The translations under genes and the position numbers were made by a program. DNA of 39,180 nt, taken from assembly GCA_029820945.1 (NCBI GenBank), contig JALGUJ010000032.1, forward strand, positions 1 through 39,180. Reading direction: 5' to 3'. Below the pieces are notes generated by a model that was not told the origin of the DNA, searched no databases, and saw only the letters and a program-made list of their open reading frames with translations. This document shows, piece by piece, positions 14,758-23,648 of the stretch (its first letter is position 1; each line of letters begins with the position of its first letter). The stretch comes from Candidatus Zipacnadia bacterium (GTDB lineage: Bacteria; Armatimonadota; Zipacnadia; Zipacnadales; UBA5352).

Positions 14758-15993
14758 TCAGGCGTACTGGTCGGTGATACCGCGCACGATCTCGACCCAC
14801 CGGCGCAGGCGCCAGGGCTCGTGTTCGATGGTCTGCACGTCCTTGAGTGTAATGTCCACGATACAGCCCTTCGCGGCCTCCATCCCCGCGCGGATGATGC
14901 GGCGGATCCGGTCCTCGTCGAAGCCGCAGCACATGACGTCCGCGGGGTTCGGCCGCCAGGAGAAGACGTAGTCGGTGCCGATCTGCTCGGCGGATTTCGC
15001 CACGTCGGCGACCGGCACAACCGCGATGCGCCGCAGGTTCGGGAGCTGCCGCAGCATGTCGATCTTGTTGGTCAGGTCCTCGCAGCAGCCGTAGGCCACC
15101 AGGCCGAAGTGCTCCAGGATGGGCACCTGGTACTGGAACATGAACTCGTCGTGCATGGCCGGCGAGACCTGCGCGAACTCCTGCGCGGCGCAGAACGCCC
15201 AGAGCTGGCCGCGCTTGACCGGCCCCGAGTTGGCCGCCGGATCGGTCAGCTCCAGGGAATAGGGCTGCGCCTGGTTCTGGTGGTTCGCCAGCGACCAGTC
15301 GCCCGCTTCCTCGGCCTCGCGGTGCACGCGCTGGACGCCCTCGCTCATGTGCGTCAGGAGCCGGTGCAGCCACCGGGGGTTGTCGGTCATGTCCCACATG
15401 ACCTGCTCGAGCCCGCGCAGGTAGGCCAGGTCGGTGGACAGGTCGGCGCGCCAGACGCTGTACGCGGGCGAGCGGTCCACGTTCACCGTCAGGATGTCGC
15501 CGACGGCGTCCCGCAGGCGCGCCACGTTGATGCGCGTCTGCTCCTCGTCGATGATGTGGTGCGGCTCGGCCAGCCGCTCGATGTCCTCAAGCTGCTTGAG
15601 CGGGGGGTCGTACATCCACGCGCCGCCGGGCTCGGGGCTGGGAATGCGGTTGTAGGGGACGCCCCACGGCCCGTGCTGGGGCATCCTCACGGAGGCCCGC
15701 TGGGAGATCCACGGCTCGATGACGTAGTCATCGCCGATCGATTCCTGCACGATGTGCATGCGCAGGAAGCGCTCGTGGCCCTGCCAGAAGGGGTCCCGGC
15801 ACTGCAGGTTCGATTCCGGGTGCTCGTTCCAGGCCGCGAACCAGCGCATGTAGACCAGCGGCCTGGTGTGCTGGAGCGAGTTGTGGCGGCGCCACAGGTC
15901 GCGGCGCTCGTCCATGATGGGCTGTGCCGCGATCTCGGCGTATCGCTTCGCCAGGTCGCGGATGATCCCGACGTCATGTTGGTCCTGGGGCAT
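14758..15993 (-). CDS. URO-D-superfamily protein (methyltransferase-like)
   Basis: A 411-residue soluble protein resembling the uroporphyrinogen-decarboxylase/methyltransferase superfamily. It shows the TIM-barrel style EHFGLVAYGCCEDLTNKIDMLRQLPNLRRIAVVPVADV, followed by IGTDYVFSWRPNPADVMCCGFDEDRIRRII. True HemE motifs such as the N-terminal PVWxMRQAG are absent. Homologous URO-D-like proteins (MtaA/CmuA-type) transfer methyl groups to or from corrinoids with a zinc-bound thiolate. The YGCC and VMCCG cysteines are possible zinc ligands, but this is inference. GGAG precedes the ATG by about 10 bases. The corrinoid adenosyltransferase follows in the same unit, which fits a corrinoid link. Confidence 0.75.
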   Translation of the reverse strand: MPQDQHDVGIIRDLAKRYAEIAAQPIMDERRDLWRRHNSLQHTRPLVYMRWFAAWNEHPESNLQCRDPFWQGHERFLRMHIVQESIGDDYVIEPWISQRASVRMPQHGPWGVPYNRIPSPEPGGAWMYDPPLKQLEDIERLAEPHHIIDEEQTRINVARLRDAVGDILTVNVDRSPAYSVWRADLSTDLAYLRGLEQVMWDMTDNPRWLHRLLTHMSEGVQRVHREAEEAGDWSLANHQNQAQPYSLELTDPAANSGPVKRGQLWAFCAAQEFAQVSPAMHDEFMFQYQVPILEHFGLVAYGCCEDLTNKIDMLRQLPNLRRIAVVPVADVAKSAEQIGTDYVFSWRPNPADVMCCGFDEDRIRRIIRAGMEAAKGCIVDITLKDVQTIEHEPWRLRRWVEIVRGITDQYA

Positions 15994-16008
15994 CGGTTGC
16001 TCCAGTCA

Positions 16009-16035
16009 ATTGTATGGCATCATTCCGTCGTGCAA
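16009..16035 (-). promoter_or_regulatory. Possible promoter of the URO-D/cobO/DUF4838 unit
   Basis: On the minus strand TTGCAC (16030-16035) and TACAAT (16009-16014) are separated by 15 bases, shorter than the optimal 17. TACAAT is the same -10 as the SPOR operon promoter. It is about 16 bases before the URO-D-like ATG, so the leader would be very short. Moderate evidence only. Confidence 0.4.
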
Positions 16036-16085
16036 CCGCCCTCGCCCACACGTCGTTCGCAGGTGGTAGACGACCGACGGCCGGG

Positions 16086-16116
16086 CCGGCTTCGCTTCGC
16101 TCAGGCGGCCCGCCAC
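16086..16116 (-). terminator. Possible terminator hairpin after the GH36-like gene
   Basis: CGGGCCG and CGGCCCG, within 16080-16116, form a 7-base stem with a long loop of about 17 bases. The hairpin lies downstream of the GH36-like gene stop (16140) on the minus strand. There is no T-tract. Apart from this and the promoter at 16009-16035, the 146-base gap shows nothing else. Confidence 0.3.
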
Positions 16117-16139
16117 GGCAAGGACAATGGACAACGCGG

Positions 16140-19100
16140 TCACAGGTCAGGCCGCATCAGATACGTGTGCATCGCTTCCGCCGGGAATGCGCCGTCCTCG
16201 ATGCCGACCGGCTCGCCGGTGGTGACATCGGTGACCTGCGCCGCCTCTCCCACCTCGTGGCGGGCGTCCCGGAAGGTGAAGAGTACGCGCATGCCCTCCT
16301 CCTCGTCAAGCCACCGCACGCCGCGGTCATCCGGGAGAGTGTCGCGCAGCTTCATGTGCTGGACGACAGCCACGTAGTCGCGGTTCGCCGTCGCGATCTT
16401 CGCGTGGCGATCCGGCGTCTGCGAGAACACCGGCCAGCTCAGCCACGCCGGCGACTTGTTCGCCAGCATCCGGTAGTAGTAGTCGCCCTCGGTCAGCAGG
16501 TCGTTGATGGCTCGATCCTGCTCGTCGTTACCGCGGTGCCCAAGGTAGTTCGAGACCATGTAGCGCGTGGTCGGATCCGGGCCATGCGGCTTGGGCGCGT
16601 CCAGGTTCGCCACCGGGAAGCCGGCGGCCGGGATGCCGAAGGTGCCGGTGGACTCGCAGTAGATGACGTAGCCGAGCTGCGAGAGCCGCGCGTGGAAGCG
16701 GAAGAGGTCCTCGGCCTGCTGCAGCTTCACCTCGCGCGAGGCGAGGTTGATCCCGTGCGTGAAGTTGCGGTAGGAGTCGAGCCACAGGCTTCCCAGCCCC
16801 GTCTCGTCGCGGATCTTCCGCCACGCGTCCACGGCGTAGTCCATGTAGCCGCCGCGGAAGCGCGTGCCGAGGATCTCCGGCCAGCAGTAGGTCGTGGGGG
16901 GCTTGCCGTCCGCACCTTCCAGGTGCCACTGCGGGTTCTGCTCGAAGAGCGGCGAATGCTGCCACAGGTGCGCCGTCGGCGCCCACGCCATCACGATCAT
17001 GCCGTTGTCGGCGGCGGCGTCGCAGAGCGCCTTCACGGCCTGCGTGCCGCCCCACTCGTCGCCGGGGCGGATGTAGTCCAGCGAGCAGCCGCCGCGACCC
17101 CAGATGCTGTGCACCGCCAGGACCCTGAAGCCCAGCGCGCCCACCTGCGGCACGACCTCGTCGATGTAGTAGGCGAGCAGGTCGTCGTGCGTCGCGCGCT
17201 CGCGCCAGTGCCCCCACACGTTCATGACCGGCATGGGCGTGTGCTGCTCGATGGCCCAGAATCCCGCATGCAGGTTGTAGACGTAATCGCGAGCGCGAGT
17301 CCAGGAATCGTGGCCGGAGCTGCTCGCGAACAGCACGCAGCGCCACGCAGTAGTCGCCTCTCGATCACCGACGAAGGGCGTGGTGTCGCGGTAGCGGATG
17401 TACTGCGTGCCGCCCGCGCGCCGCGTGTCCACGTAGGGGATGGGCTCGTCGTAGAAGCTGAGGATCGCGCTCCCGTCCGCGTACTGGTAGTCGAGGCCGT
17501 CCGCGCCCGCGAAGCGTGTGCCGGGATCGCCGGCGTAGGTGTTCTCCGGCGTGATCGTGAACTGATTCTGCACCGCGTAGGCGTTCTGCGTGACGACCGT
17601 GACGCCGATCGGATCGCCCGCAAGCTCCCACGTAGCGCGGTCGGCGATCTGCAGCACGCGCTCCGAGTCGCTGGCCCAGCGGTAGCGGTAGGCGTAGCCC
17701 GCGTGGGTCTCGCCCGCGATCTCCCGCTGCTCCGGCCGGAAGTGCCACTCGAGCCGGTCCTCGCCGCCCTCGCGCACCAGCGCGGTGTCCACGATCACCT
17801 CATCGCCGTGCACTTCGTGGTGGAGGTAGCGGCAGGCGCTGTAGTGGCCGCCCGACTCCGTCTCGATCAGCGCGGCGATGGGCGGGGCGTCGGGGTTGCG
17901 CAGCGGCGTCGTCCCCACGTTCACCGCTGTGATGCCCAGGATGCGGTCACCCTCCAGCGGCATGAGCAGCCGCGTGTCGCCCGCCAGGTGGATCTCCAGG
18001 CCGGCCTCGGTCCGACGCACCTTGCTTCGATCGAGCGATGGCTCAATCATGCCCGCCGAGACCGCCGCCTGTCGCAGATCGCCCGCCTCGGCGCGCGTCT
18101 CGGGCACCGGCGCCGCGTCAGCCATGGGCTCGACTTCGTAGCGCGCCTCGACCCAGCCGGTGGCGCGTCCGCGGCTGGGGCGGATCTCCACATCATCGAT
18201 CCAGAGCCGCCCGCCCGCGGCACGCGCCCAGAACTCCATGCGCGCATGGTGCACGCCCGCGGAGGGCACGGTGATGCTCTCGTGCACCCGCTCCCAGTCC
18301 CAGTCGCCGTCATGCTTCGGGCCGACGGTGAACCACTTGACGAGGTTGCCGTCCTCATCGAGCCAGAAGATCTTCGTGTGGTAGGTGCGCACGCCGCGGC
18401 CGGCCAGCTTGAAGGAGACCTCCAGCGTGCGGCCCGGCTCGACCTCGAAGGTCTCGCTCGCGGCGGCGTTGATCCAGCCCACCGAGGGCGGCGGCTGCGC
18501 GGCCCAGTCCCACCAGGTGGACATGTCCGGCTCCGGGTCCTGCTCGGGCGTGCATGCGACCGTGAGCGCCCGCGAGCCGTCCGGCGCCACGGCCAGCTCT
18601 CTGTCGCGTGCCGTCAGGTCTCGCGCGATGCTCCAGTGCTGTGGCTCGCCATCCGCGCCGATCGTCTCCATGTCGCCGTTGAGCACCAGGTTCTCGCCCG
18701 GCGGCTGGACGGGCCCGATAGCTGCAAAGGAGGCGTCATCGATCTCGGCCCACGCGCCGACGCCGTCGAGGTAGAGGTCGAACCGGATGCTCTGCACCTC
18801 GCCGGCGATGGCGCCGTAGAAGAACGGGTAGCGGGTCCACTCGTCGGTCAGGTCGGCGTGAAGCATCGAGCAGCCGCCGATCCAGCCGGGGTTGTACTGC
18901 GAGAGCTGGATGCGCAGGCGCCCCTTGCCGCGCGCCCAGACGACGGCGAGGTACTGCGTGTCGGGCTCCAGCGGCGTCTGCTCGGCCTGCCAGAGGCCCG
19001 CTCGCCAGTGAGTGCCCGCCTGCACCGCCTCGACGCGCAGCGCGCCCTCGCCCGAGTGTGCCTCGTCCGCTCGGACAAGCTTCACGTCATCGGCCGCCCA

Positions 19101-19223
19101 GCCCGCCGGGCCCTTATCCGTCCACGCCTCGAAGCCCGGGTTGGCGAGCAGGTTCTCCTGCTGGGCGGGTGCTGCAACCGCGATGACCAGCCCTGCGATG
19201 AGCGCCGGCCATGCGCGCATCAT
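16140..19223 (-). CDS. Large secreted GH36/alpha-galactosidase-like protein with N-terminal CBMs
   Basis: Exported protein of 1027 residues. The signal peptide MMRAWPALIAGLVIAVAAPAQQ starts at an ATG overlapping the hydrolase gene stop, with GAGGAGG upstream; reading-frame sequence above 19223 only shadows that gene. Two CBM4/9-like jelly rolls follow (about 22-180, NLLANPGFEAW; about 190-370, NLVLNGDMETIG). A beta-rich super-sandwich-like region comes next (about 400-600). A TIM barrel at about 650-930 (MNVWGHWRERATHDDLLAYYIDEVV, VMAWAPTAHLW, LGSLWLDSYRN) is reminiscent of GH36/GH31 enzymes. D816 in WLDSYRN is the best candidate nucleophile. The substrate is unknown. It is the last gene of a three-gene overlapping unit. 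Confidence 0.8.
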   Translation of the reverse strand: MMRAWPALIAGLVIAVAAPAQQENLLANPGFEAWTDKGPAGWAADDVKLVRADEAHSGEGALRVEAVQAGTHWRAGLWQAEQTPLEPDTQYLAVVWARGKGRLRIQLSQYNPGWIGGCSMLHADLTDEWTRYPFFYGAIAGEVQSIRFDLYLDGVGAWAEIDDASFAAIGPVQPPGENLVLNGDMETIGADGEPQHWSIARDLTARDRELAVAPDGSRALTVACTPEQDPEPDMSTWWDWAAQPPPSVGWINAAASETFEVEPGRTLEVSFKLAGRGVRTYHTKIFWLDEDGNLVKWFTVGPKHDGDWDWERVHESITVPSAGVHHARMEFWARAAGGRLWIDDVEIRPSRGRATGWVEARYEVEPMADAAPVPETRAEAGDLRQAAVSAGMIEPSLDRSKVRRTEAGLEIHLAGDTRLLMPLEGDRILGITAVNVGTTPLRNPDAPPIAALIETESGGHYSACRYLHHEVHGDEVIVDTALVREGGEDRLEWHFRPEQREIAGETHAGYAYRYRWASDSERVLQIADRATWELAGDPIGVTVVTQNAYAVQNQFTITPENTYAGDPGTRFAGADGLDYQYADGSAILSFYDEPIPYVDTRRAGGTQYIRYRDTTPFVGDREATTAWRCVLFASSSGHDSWTRARDYVYNLHAGFWAIEQHTPMPVMNVWGHWRERATHDDLLAYYIDEVVPQVGALGFRVLAVHSIWGRGGCSLDYIRPGDEWGGTQAVKALCDAAADNGMIVMAWAPTAHLWQHSPLFEQNPQWHLEGADGKPPTTYCWPEILGTRFRGGYMDYAVDAWRKIRDETGLGSLWLDSYRNFTHGINLASREVKLQQAEDLFRFHARLSQLGYVIYCESTGTFGIPAAGFPVANLDAPKPHGPDPTTRYMVSNYLGHRGNDEQDRAINDLLTEGDYYYRMLANKSPAWLSWPVFSQTPDRHAKIATANRDYVAVVQHMKLRDTLPDDRGVRWLDEEEGMRVLFTFRDARHEVGEAAQVTDVTTGEPVGIEDGAFPAEAMHTYLMRPDL

Positions 19224-20227
19224 GCATCCTCCTCGTCGGGCACGAAGCCGATGGTGGGGTAGCCGTTGAAGTCGATGACGTAGCGCCCGTTCGTAGTCGG
19301 GTACTCGAAGGTGCCGCCGCGCTGGAAGTCGTTGTCCTGCGTCGTGCGCCTCGCCAGCCGGCCATCGGGCAGCATGTACTCGTCCGCGTACTTCATGACC
19401 ACGCGGTCGCGGTTGCCGACGGGGTGGCCGGTGGTGGTGACGGCCTCCCCATCCACGTCGATCTCGGTCAGGAAGCGGCCGTCCACGTCGATCCCGGCCT
19501 GCACCATGCGCGCGAACTGCTCGATCTTGGGCACAACCGGGCAGGTGGCGTCGTCGAGCCCATGGACGATGACGATCTTGAGGCTCGGGTTGGCCCCGTG
19601 CAGCAGCCGGCAATGCTCGAGGTTGCCGAAATCGCGGATCTCCTGCATGTCCGTGGTCATGGCGCGCGGGCTGTCGGGATTCGTGGAGTACTCGGCCGAC
19701 AGGTGGCTGCCGAACGCGCCCGTCCCGAACGCGATGCCGTCGGTCAGGCCGGGCATGCCGCAGATGTCTACGGCGCAGGCGAAGGTGTGCGGGGCCAGCT
19801 TGCAGGCCATCTGCGTCACGTTGCCGCCGCCCGAGCCGCCCATGGCGTAGATGCGGTGCTCGTCGAAGCTGAGCCCGGCCTGGCCGATCTGCCGCCGCAC
19901 GTGGTAGAGCGCGCCGATGCAGTCCATCGCCTGCAGGTAGCCGTGGTCGTAGGGCCGGTCGCGGCGCAGCTTCCAGTCGTCGCCGCTCTGCAGGTAGTTG
20001 ACGCTCACCGCCACCACGTCGTAGCGCTCGGAGAAGGTGTCGCACCAGCCGCGGTAGATCTCCTGGTCGTAGATGCCGCCCCAGTTGTGCAGGCAGAGCA
20101 TCAGGCCGGTGCCCGCGCCGATGCCGCCCGGCGGCTCCCGCACCCACATCCTGACCGTCCGCCGGCCCGGCTCGAACGGCCACTCCTGCGCGACGAACTC
20201 CTGGTCCTGCTCCAGCACCCGGTTCAT
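19220..20227 (-). CDS. Alpha/beta-hydrolase, probable esterase or peptidase-like
   Basis: Alpha/beta hydrolase of 335 residues with no signal peptide, so probably cytoplasmic. The oxyanion region is LCLHNWGG. The nucleophile elbow GGSGGG puts Ser132 in place. An acidic residue in VHGLDDATCP (about 225) and a His around 268 (TTTGHPV) complete a plausible triad. The DHGYLQAMDCIGALYHVRR helix before the elbow is like prolyl-oligopeptidase/DUF2920-type esterases. Both ends overlap neighbours by four bases (ATGA), so it is translated with two secreted glycoside hydrolases. It may deacylate sugars imported from their action, but that is inference. Confidence 0.8.
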   Translation of the reverse strand: MNRVLEQDQEFVAQEWPFEPGRRTVRMWVREPPGGIGAGTGLMLCLHNWGGIYDQEIYRGWCDTFSERYDVVAVSVNYLQSGDDWKLRRDRPYDHGYLQAMDCIGALYHVRRQIGQAGLSFDEHRIYAMGGSGGGNVTQMACKLAPHTFACAVDICGMPGLTDGIAFGTGAFGSHLSAEYSTNPDSPRAMTTDMQEIRDFGNLEHCRLLHGANPSLKIVIVHGLDDATCPVVPKIEQFARMVQAGIDVDGRFLTEIDVDGEAVTTTGHPVGNRDRVVMKYADEYMLPDGRLARRTTQDNDFQRGGTFEYPTTNGRYVIDFNGYPTIGFVPDEEDA

Positions 20228-23200
20228 CGGCCCATCTCCAGCAGCATGGTCGTGTCTGCCTCCAGATCGATGGCGATCTCTCGCCCCGCGCCGAGCACCT
20301 CGCCGGTCAGCGCGTCGGCCAGTGTGGCCTCACGCGGCAGGCGTAGCGTGCGTGGGCCGCCGATCGCCGTGTGCAGCGCGATGAAGCGCGCGTCGGCCCG
20401 CAACACATGGGGGCCTTCGTCGATGTACCGGTGCACCCCTGCCTGGCGCATGACGCCCGCCAGGAGCGCGCGCGGCACGAACGGGATGCTGCAGAACACG
20501 GTCGTCCCGCGCCCCGAGCCGGTGGCGACGAGCCCGGGCAGGTCCGTGCCGGCAATGTGGCCCAGCAATCGCGCGCCCAGACGCGGGATCAGCGCCGGCG
20601 CGAAGGCGCCCGAGCCGAAGCGCAGCTCATCCCGCGCGACCACTTCGCCCGCGTCGGCGGTGAGGTTGCGCATCTGCATGGTGCAGCGGCCAACGTTGGC
20701 GGTCTCGTGCAGCACAAACTTGGCCCCGCGCAGCGGGAGCGCCGGCCGCTCGGGCTTCTCGCGCGCCCACGGCGCGCTGGTGAAGGCCTCCAGCGGCCAG
20801 TCGAAGCGGTAGGCCTCGCCCTCGACCAGCACCTGCTGCGGCGCCACGAACTCGTTCCGGTCCGCGTCCTTGATGACGAAGGTGAAGGGCAGCGTGGGCG
20901 CATCGCCGGTGAGCCTGAGGTCGAAACCGATGCCCTGTCCGGGATCGAACGCCTCGGGGGCGGTCCAGTGGATGTCCGTGTAGCTGTAGCCGGTGTCGAA
21001 GGTCCAGCGCAGGCCGCCCTCGATGCCCGCGATGTCGTAGGCCTGGTACCACTGCTGCATGGTGTCCTGGTCGCGCGGGTTGTACCAGTTCGCCAGGTCC
21101 GCGAAGCCGCCGACGGGGGTGCTCTCGCCGACGTGGAGGCCCAGCACGCGCGTCGGCTGCAGCCCGGCGAGGAGGTCGCTGCCGGCGCTTGCCTCGATCT
21201 GTGCGGGCAGCCAGCGCTCGACCGGCGAGAGCTCGAAGCCCGTGACGGTCTCCGCCTGCTCGACCGAAAGCGCGTCGGGGGTGATCAGCCCCGGCGCCCA
21301 GAGGAAGACCATCGCATGCTGCCCGGCCTCGCGCAGGCGCCGCACGAGCGCCGCCTCCTCCGGTGACATGGCGAAGGTGTTGAGGAAGACCAGCATCCGG
21401 TAGCGGTCGAGATCGGCGTCGCCGAGCCGGCTGAGGTGGATGGCGTCGAAGGGCGCGCCGAGCCGATACATCTCGGTGCCGAGATCTTCGACCATCCGGT
21501 GGGCGATGCTCATCCCGTGTCCGTCGCCCAGGAAGTAGAAGCTCTCCAGGTCGCATATCAGCGCGATCTGTGCGGTCGGTGAACGCTCGGTCTCAATGGC
21601 CCGCTCCGCGACGCGCTGCAGCGCCGCCGCGCGCTGCATGATCTGCGGGTCATCGAACCAGCCGCCGCCCTGGTCCCCGCCGAAGTCCACCCACCAGAAG
21701 CCGGTGCCCTCGATCAGCGCGGTGCTGAACTCGCGGGTGATGGCGGCCAGGGACTGCTGCACGTTCTCGGTGCGCCCGTACTCGGCGCGCGGGTGCAGGT
21801 AGGTGCGGATGTCGCCCTCCAGGATGTGTGGCTTGCCGCCGAGACGGAAGGCGGCCGCGAGGCTGCGCAGCCGGCCGTCCTGGCCCATCAGGCGGTGCGA
21901 GTAGCTGTAGGGCGCGACGAAGTAGTCCACGTAGGGGCTCGCGAACAGCCGGTCCAGCTCCAGGTGGCCGCCCTGCGTCTGCGGCCTGACTCCGTAGAAG
22001 TAGCCGTAGTAGACGCCGCACAGCTTCGCGCCGGCGGTCTCCTCCTTGACGATGCGGCCGAAGTGCTCGATGGCCTCCGCGACCACCTGCTGGTGGCAGC
22101 GGTAGTAGTCGATGGCCGGGCGCTCGGTGGCCGGCTCGCGGAAGGCGATATGCTCGGCGAGCTTGCGCGCCTGCACGCCGGGGACCTGCGCGGTGTCGAA
22201 GGTCACGTCCGGGTCGCGCCATGCCGCGCGCAGGGCCTCGACCGTGTCGTACTTCTCGCGCAGCCAACGCCGGAAGCGGGCCGTCATCGCGGCACCGGTG
22301 TCCGGGTACTGCTCGCGCCAGCTCCCGAAGTAGTGCCACTCGGCGGAGATGCCGTAGGCGGGCTGGTAGCCGATGACGCGGCGGCCCCAGGGCTGCGCCT
22401 CGAGATGGTCGATGAGCGCGCGCCACGCCTCGCCGGTGTCGCGCAGCCACGCCCCGGAGGCCATCGAGCCGCGCCGCGCCCGGTACTTCTCATCGCCCCC
22501 AAGCTCGCCCGGGACGCCGTAGCCGACCAGTTCATCGGGGTGCTGCTGGGTCCACCAGCCCGGCTGCACCAGTCGCACCATCATGATGACGTAGGCGTCG
22601 GGGTCGAGCTTCGTGTACATGCGCACCTGCTCGTCGAGCGCGGAGAAGTCATACTCGTTCGGGCCGCGCCACAGCCTGTCGATGTGCACGGAGGTGCAGT
22701 ACAGGTGTACCCCGGCGTCGCGGAAGTTCTCCACCTGCCGCCGCCCGTGCTCGGTGAACAGGTCCACCGTGCCGCGGTAGCACACCAGCGGCCGGGGCTC
22801 GCCGTTGATGAGCGCGACCGCGGAGCCGTTGCGCCAGGTCGCCTCGACCTCGATGGGCGGGTCGTCGGCGAACTGCTCGGGCGGGGCCATGAGCGCCTGG
22901 CGCGCGGTCGCCCAGGCCGCACGCTCCTCGTCGGTGACGAAGTGGGCGTTGGAGAAGGTCGCGTACTCGACCCACGGCAGCGCGAATGCATTGCCCACCG
23001 CCCGCGCCTGCTCCCAGTCGGTGTCGTCGAAGCCCGGCAGGTTCCAGCCCTCGGGCCCCTCGCGCGAGACGCGCCACGACTCGTCGGAGTTCACGACGAT
23101 CTCGCGGCCGTCGGCTGTGAGCACGCTCAGCCGCGCGATGACCCCCGCCACGCTGGTGGCGTTGTACGCCTGCACGGCGATCAGGTTGCCGCCCGGCTGC

Positions 23201-23511
23201 AGGAGGTCGGTCAGCGGGTAGAAGAGCGCGGAGCCATCGCGCTCGGTCGGCTCCAGTGGGCCCTCGCCGTTAACCCAGAGCGTCTGGCGGTCATCGACCA
23301 TCAGCCACAGCCCGGCGCGCTGCGGCGCGGCGGGAAGCTCAAAGCCACGCCGGAAGAAGCGGTCCTGCTCGCGCGCGTCCCAGGTGGCGGACTCGGGGTA
23401 CCAGATCCACTGCGCGGCGGTCTCCTGTGCGTGCCCGGGTTGCGGCACGACGAGCGCCAGCACACAGCCGGCAATAGCGACGGTGATGCAAATGACACGC
23501 TGTGTGTTCAA
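20224..23511 (-). CDS. Secreted GH42-like beta-galactosidase-family protein, TTG start
   Basis: Exported protein of 1095 residues. The TTG at 23511 has GGAGGG nine bases upstream and yields the signal peptide MNTQRVICITVAIAGCVLALVVPQPGHAQ. Residues about 32-165 are a GH2/GH78-type galactose-binding sandwich (AAQWIWYPESATWDAREQDRFF). A GH42/GH35-like TIM barrel covers about 220-640. E391 (AYGISAEWHYFG) is a candidate acid/base and E565 (ILEGDIRTYL) a candidate nucleophile. A GATase-like domain (AQIALICDLESFYFL; LNTFAMSPEEAALVRRL) and C-terminal beta domains follow. Substrate is not predictable beyond a beta-linked sugar. First gene of a three-gene unit and divergent from another GH42-like gene. 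Confidence 0.82.
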   Translation of the reverse strand: MNTQRVICITVAIAGCVLALVVPQPGHAQETAAQWIWYPESATWDAREQDRFFRRGFELPAAPQRAGLWLMVDDRQTLWVNGEGPLEPTERDGSALFYPLTDLLQPGGNLIAVQAYNATSVAGVIARLSVLTADGREIVVNSDESWRVSREGPEGWNLPGFDDTDWEQARAVGNAFALPWVEYATFSNAHFVTDEERAAWATARQALMAPPEQFADDPPIEVEATWRNGSAVALINGEPRPLVCYRGTVDLFTEHGRRQVENFRDAGVHLYCTSVHIDRLWRGPNEYDFSALDEQVRMYTKLDPDAYVIMMVRLVQPGWWTQQHPDELVGYGVPGELGGDEKYRARRGSMASGAWLRDTGEAWRALIDHLEAQPWGRRVIGYQPAYGISAEWHYFGSWREQYPDTGAAMTARFRRWLREKYDTVEALRAAWRDPDVTFDTAQVPGVQARKLAEHIAFREPATERPAIDYYRCHQQVVAEAIEHFGRIVKEETAGAKLCGVYYGYFYGVRPQTQGGHLELDRLFASPYVDYFVAPYSYSHRLMGQDGRLRSLAAAFRLGGKPHILEGDIRTYLHPRAEYGRTENVQQSLAAITREFSTALIEGTGFWWVDFGGDQGGGWFDDPQIMQRAAALQRVAERAIETERSPTAQIALICDLESFYFLGDGHGMSIAHRMVEDLGTEMYRLGAPFDAIHLSRLGDADLDRYRMLVFLNTFAMSPEEAALVRRLREAGQHAMVFLWAPGLITPDALSVEQAETVTGFELSPVERWLPAQIEASAGSDLLAGLQPTRVLGLHVGESTPVGGFADLANWYNPRDQDTMQQWYQAYDIAGIEGGLRWTFDTGYSYTDIHWTAPEAFDPGQGIGFDLRLTGDAPTLPFTFVIKDADRNEFVAPQQVLVEGEAYRFDWPLEAFTSAPWAREKPERPALPLRGAKFVLHETANVGRCTMQMRNLTADAGEVVARDELRFGSGAFAPALIPRLGARLLGHIAGTDLPGLVATGSGRGTTVFCSIPFVPRALLAGVMRQAGVHRYIDEGPHVLRADARFIALHTAIGGPRTLRLPREATLADALTGEVLGAGREIAIDLEADTTMLLEMGR

Positions 23512-23648
23512 AGGTCTGCACCCTCCAGGAGCGGCCCGGTCCGTCGTTGGGCATAATGCGCCGGGTAGGCGCCTGCGACCTTCCGCCGCAGGTCATCGAC
23601 CCGCGTGAGCGAAGGAAGGCATACCCACGATGCGGAGAGGTGATGCCG
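23512..23648. other. Divergent intergenic region between two GH42-like genes
   Basis: This 137-base stretch holds the ribosome binding sites of both genes: GGAGGG for the minus-strand TTG and GGAGAGG (23634-23640) for the plus-strand ATG. The only -10-like, A/T-rich word is GCATAATGC near 23548-23556, a small palindrome usable in either direction. No convincing -35 accompanies it. Both promoters must lie here or nearby. Confidence 0.5.

Noticed and set aside
16140-20183. A single open frame extending the GH36-like gene to 20183
   Set aside because: Everything above 19223 lies opposite-frame to the alpha/beta hydrolase gene and has Arg/Ala-rich shadow composition; the signal peptide at 19223 marks the true start.
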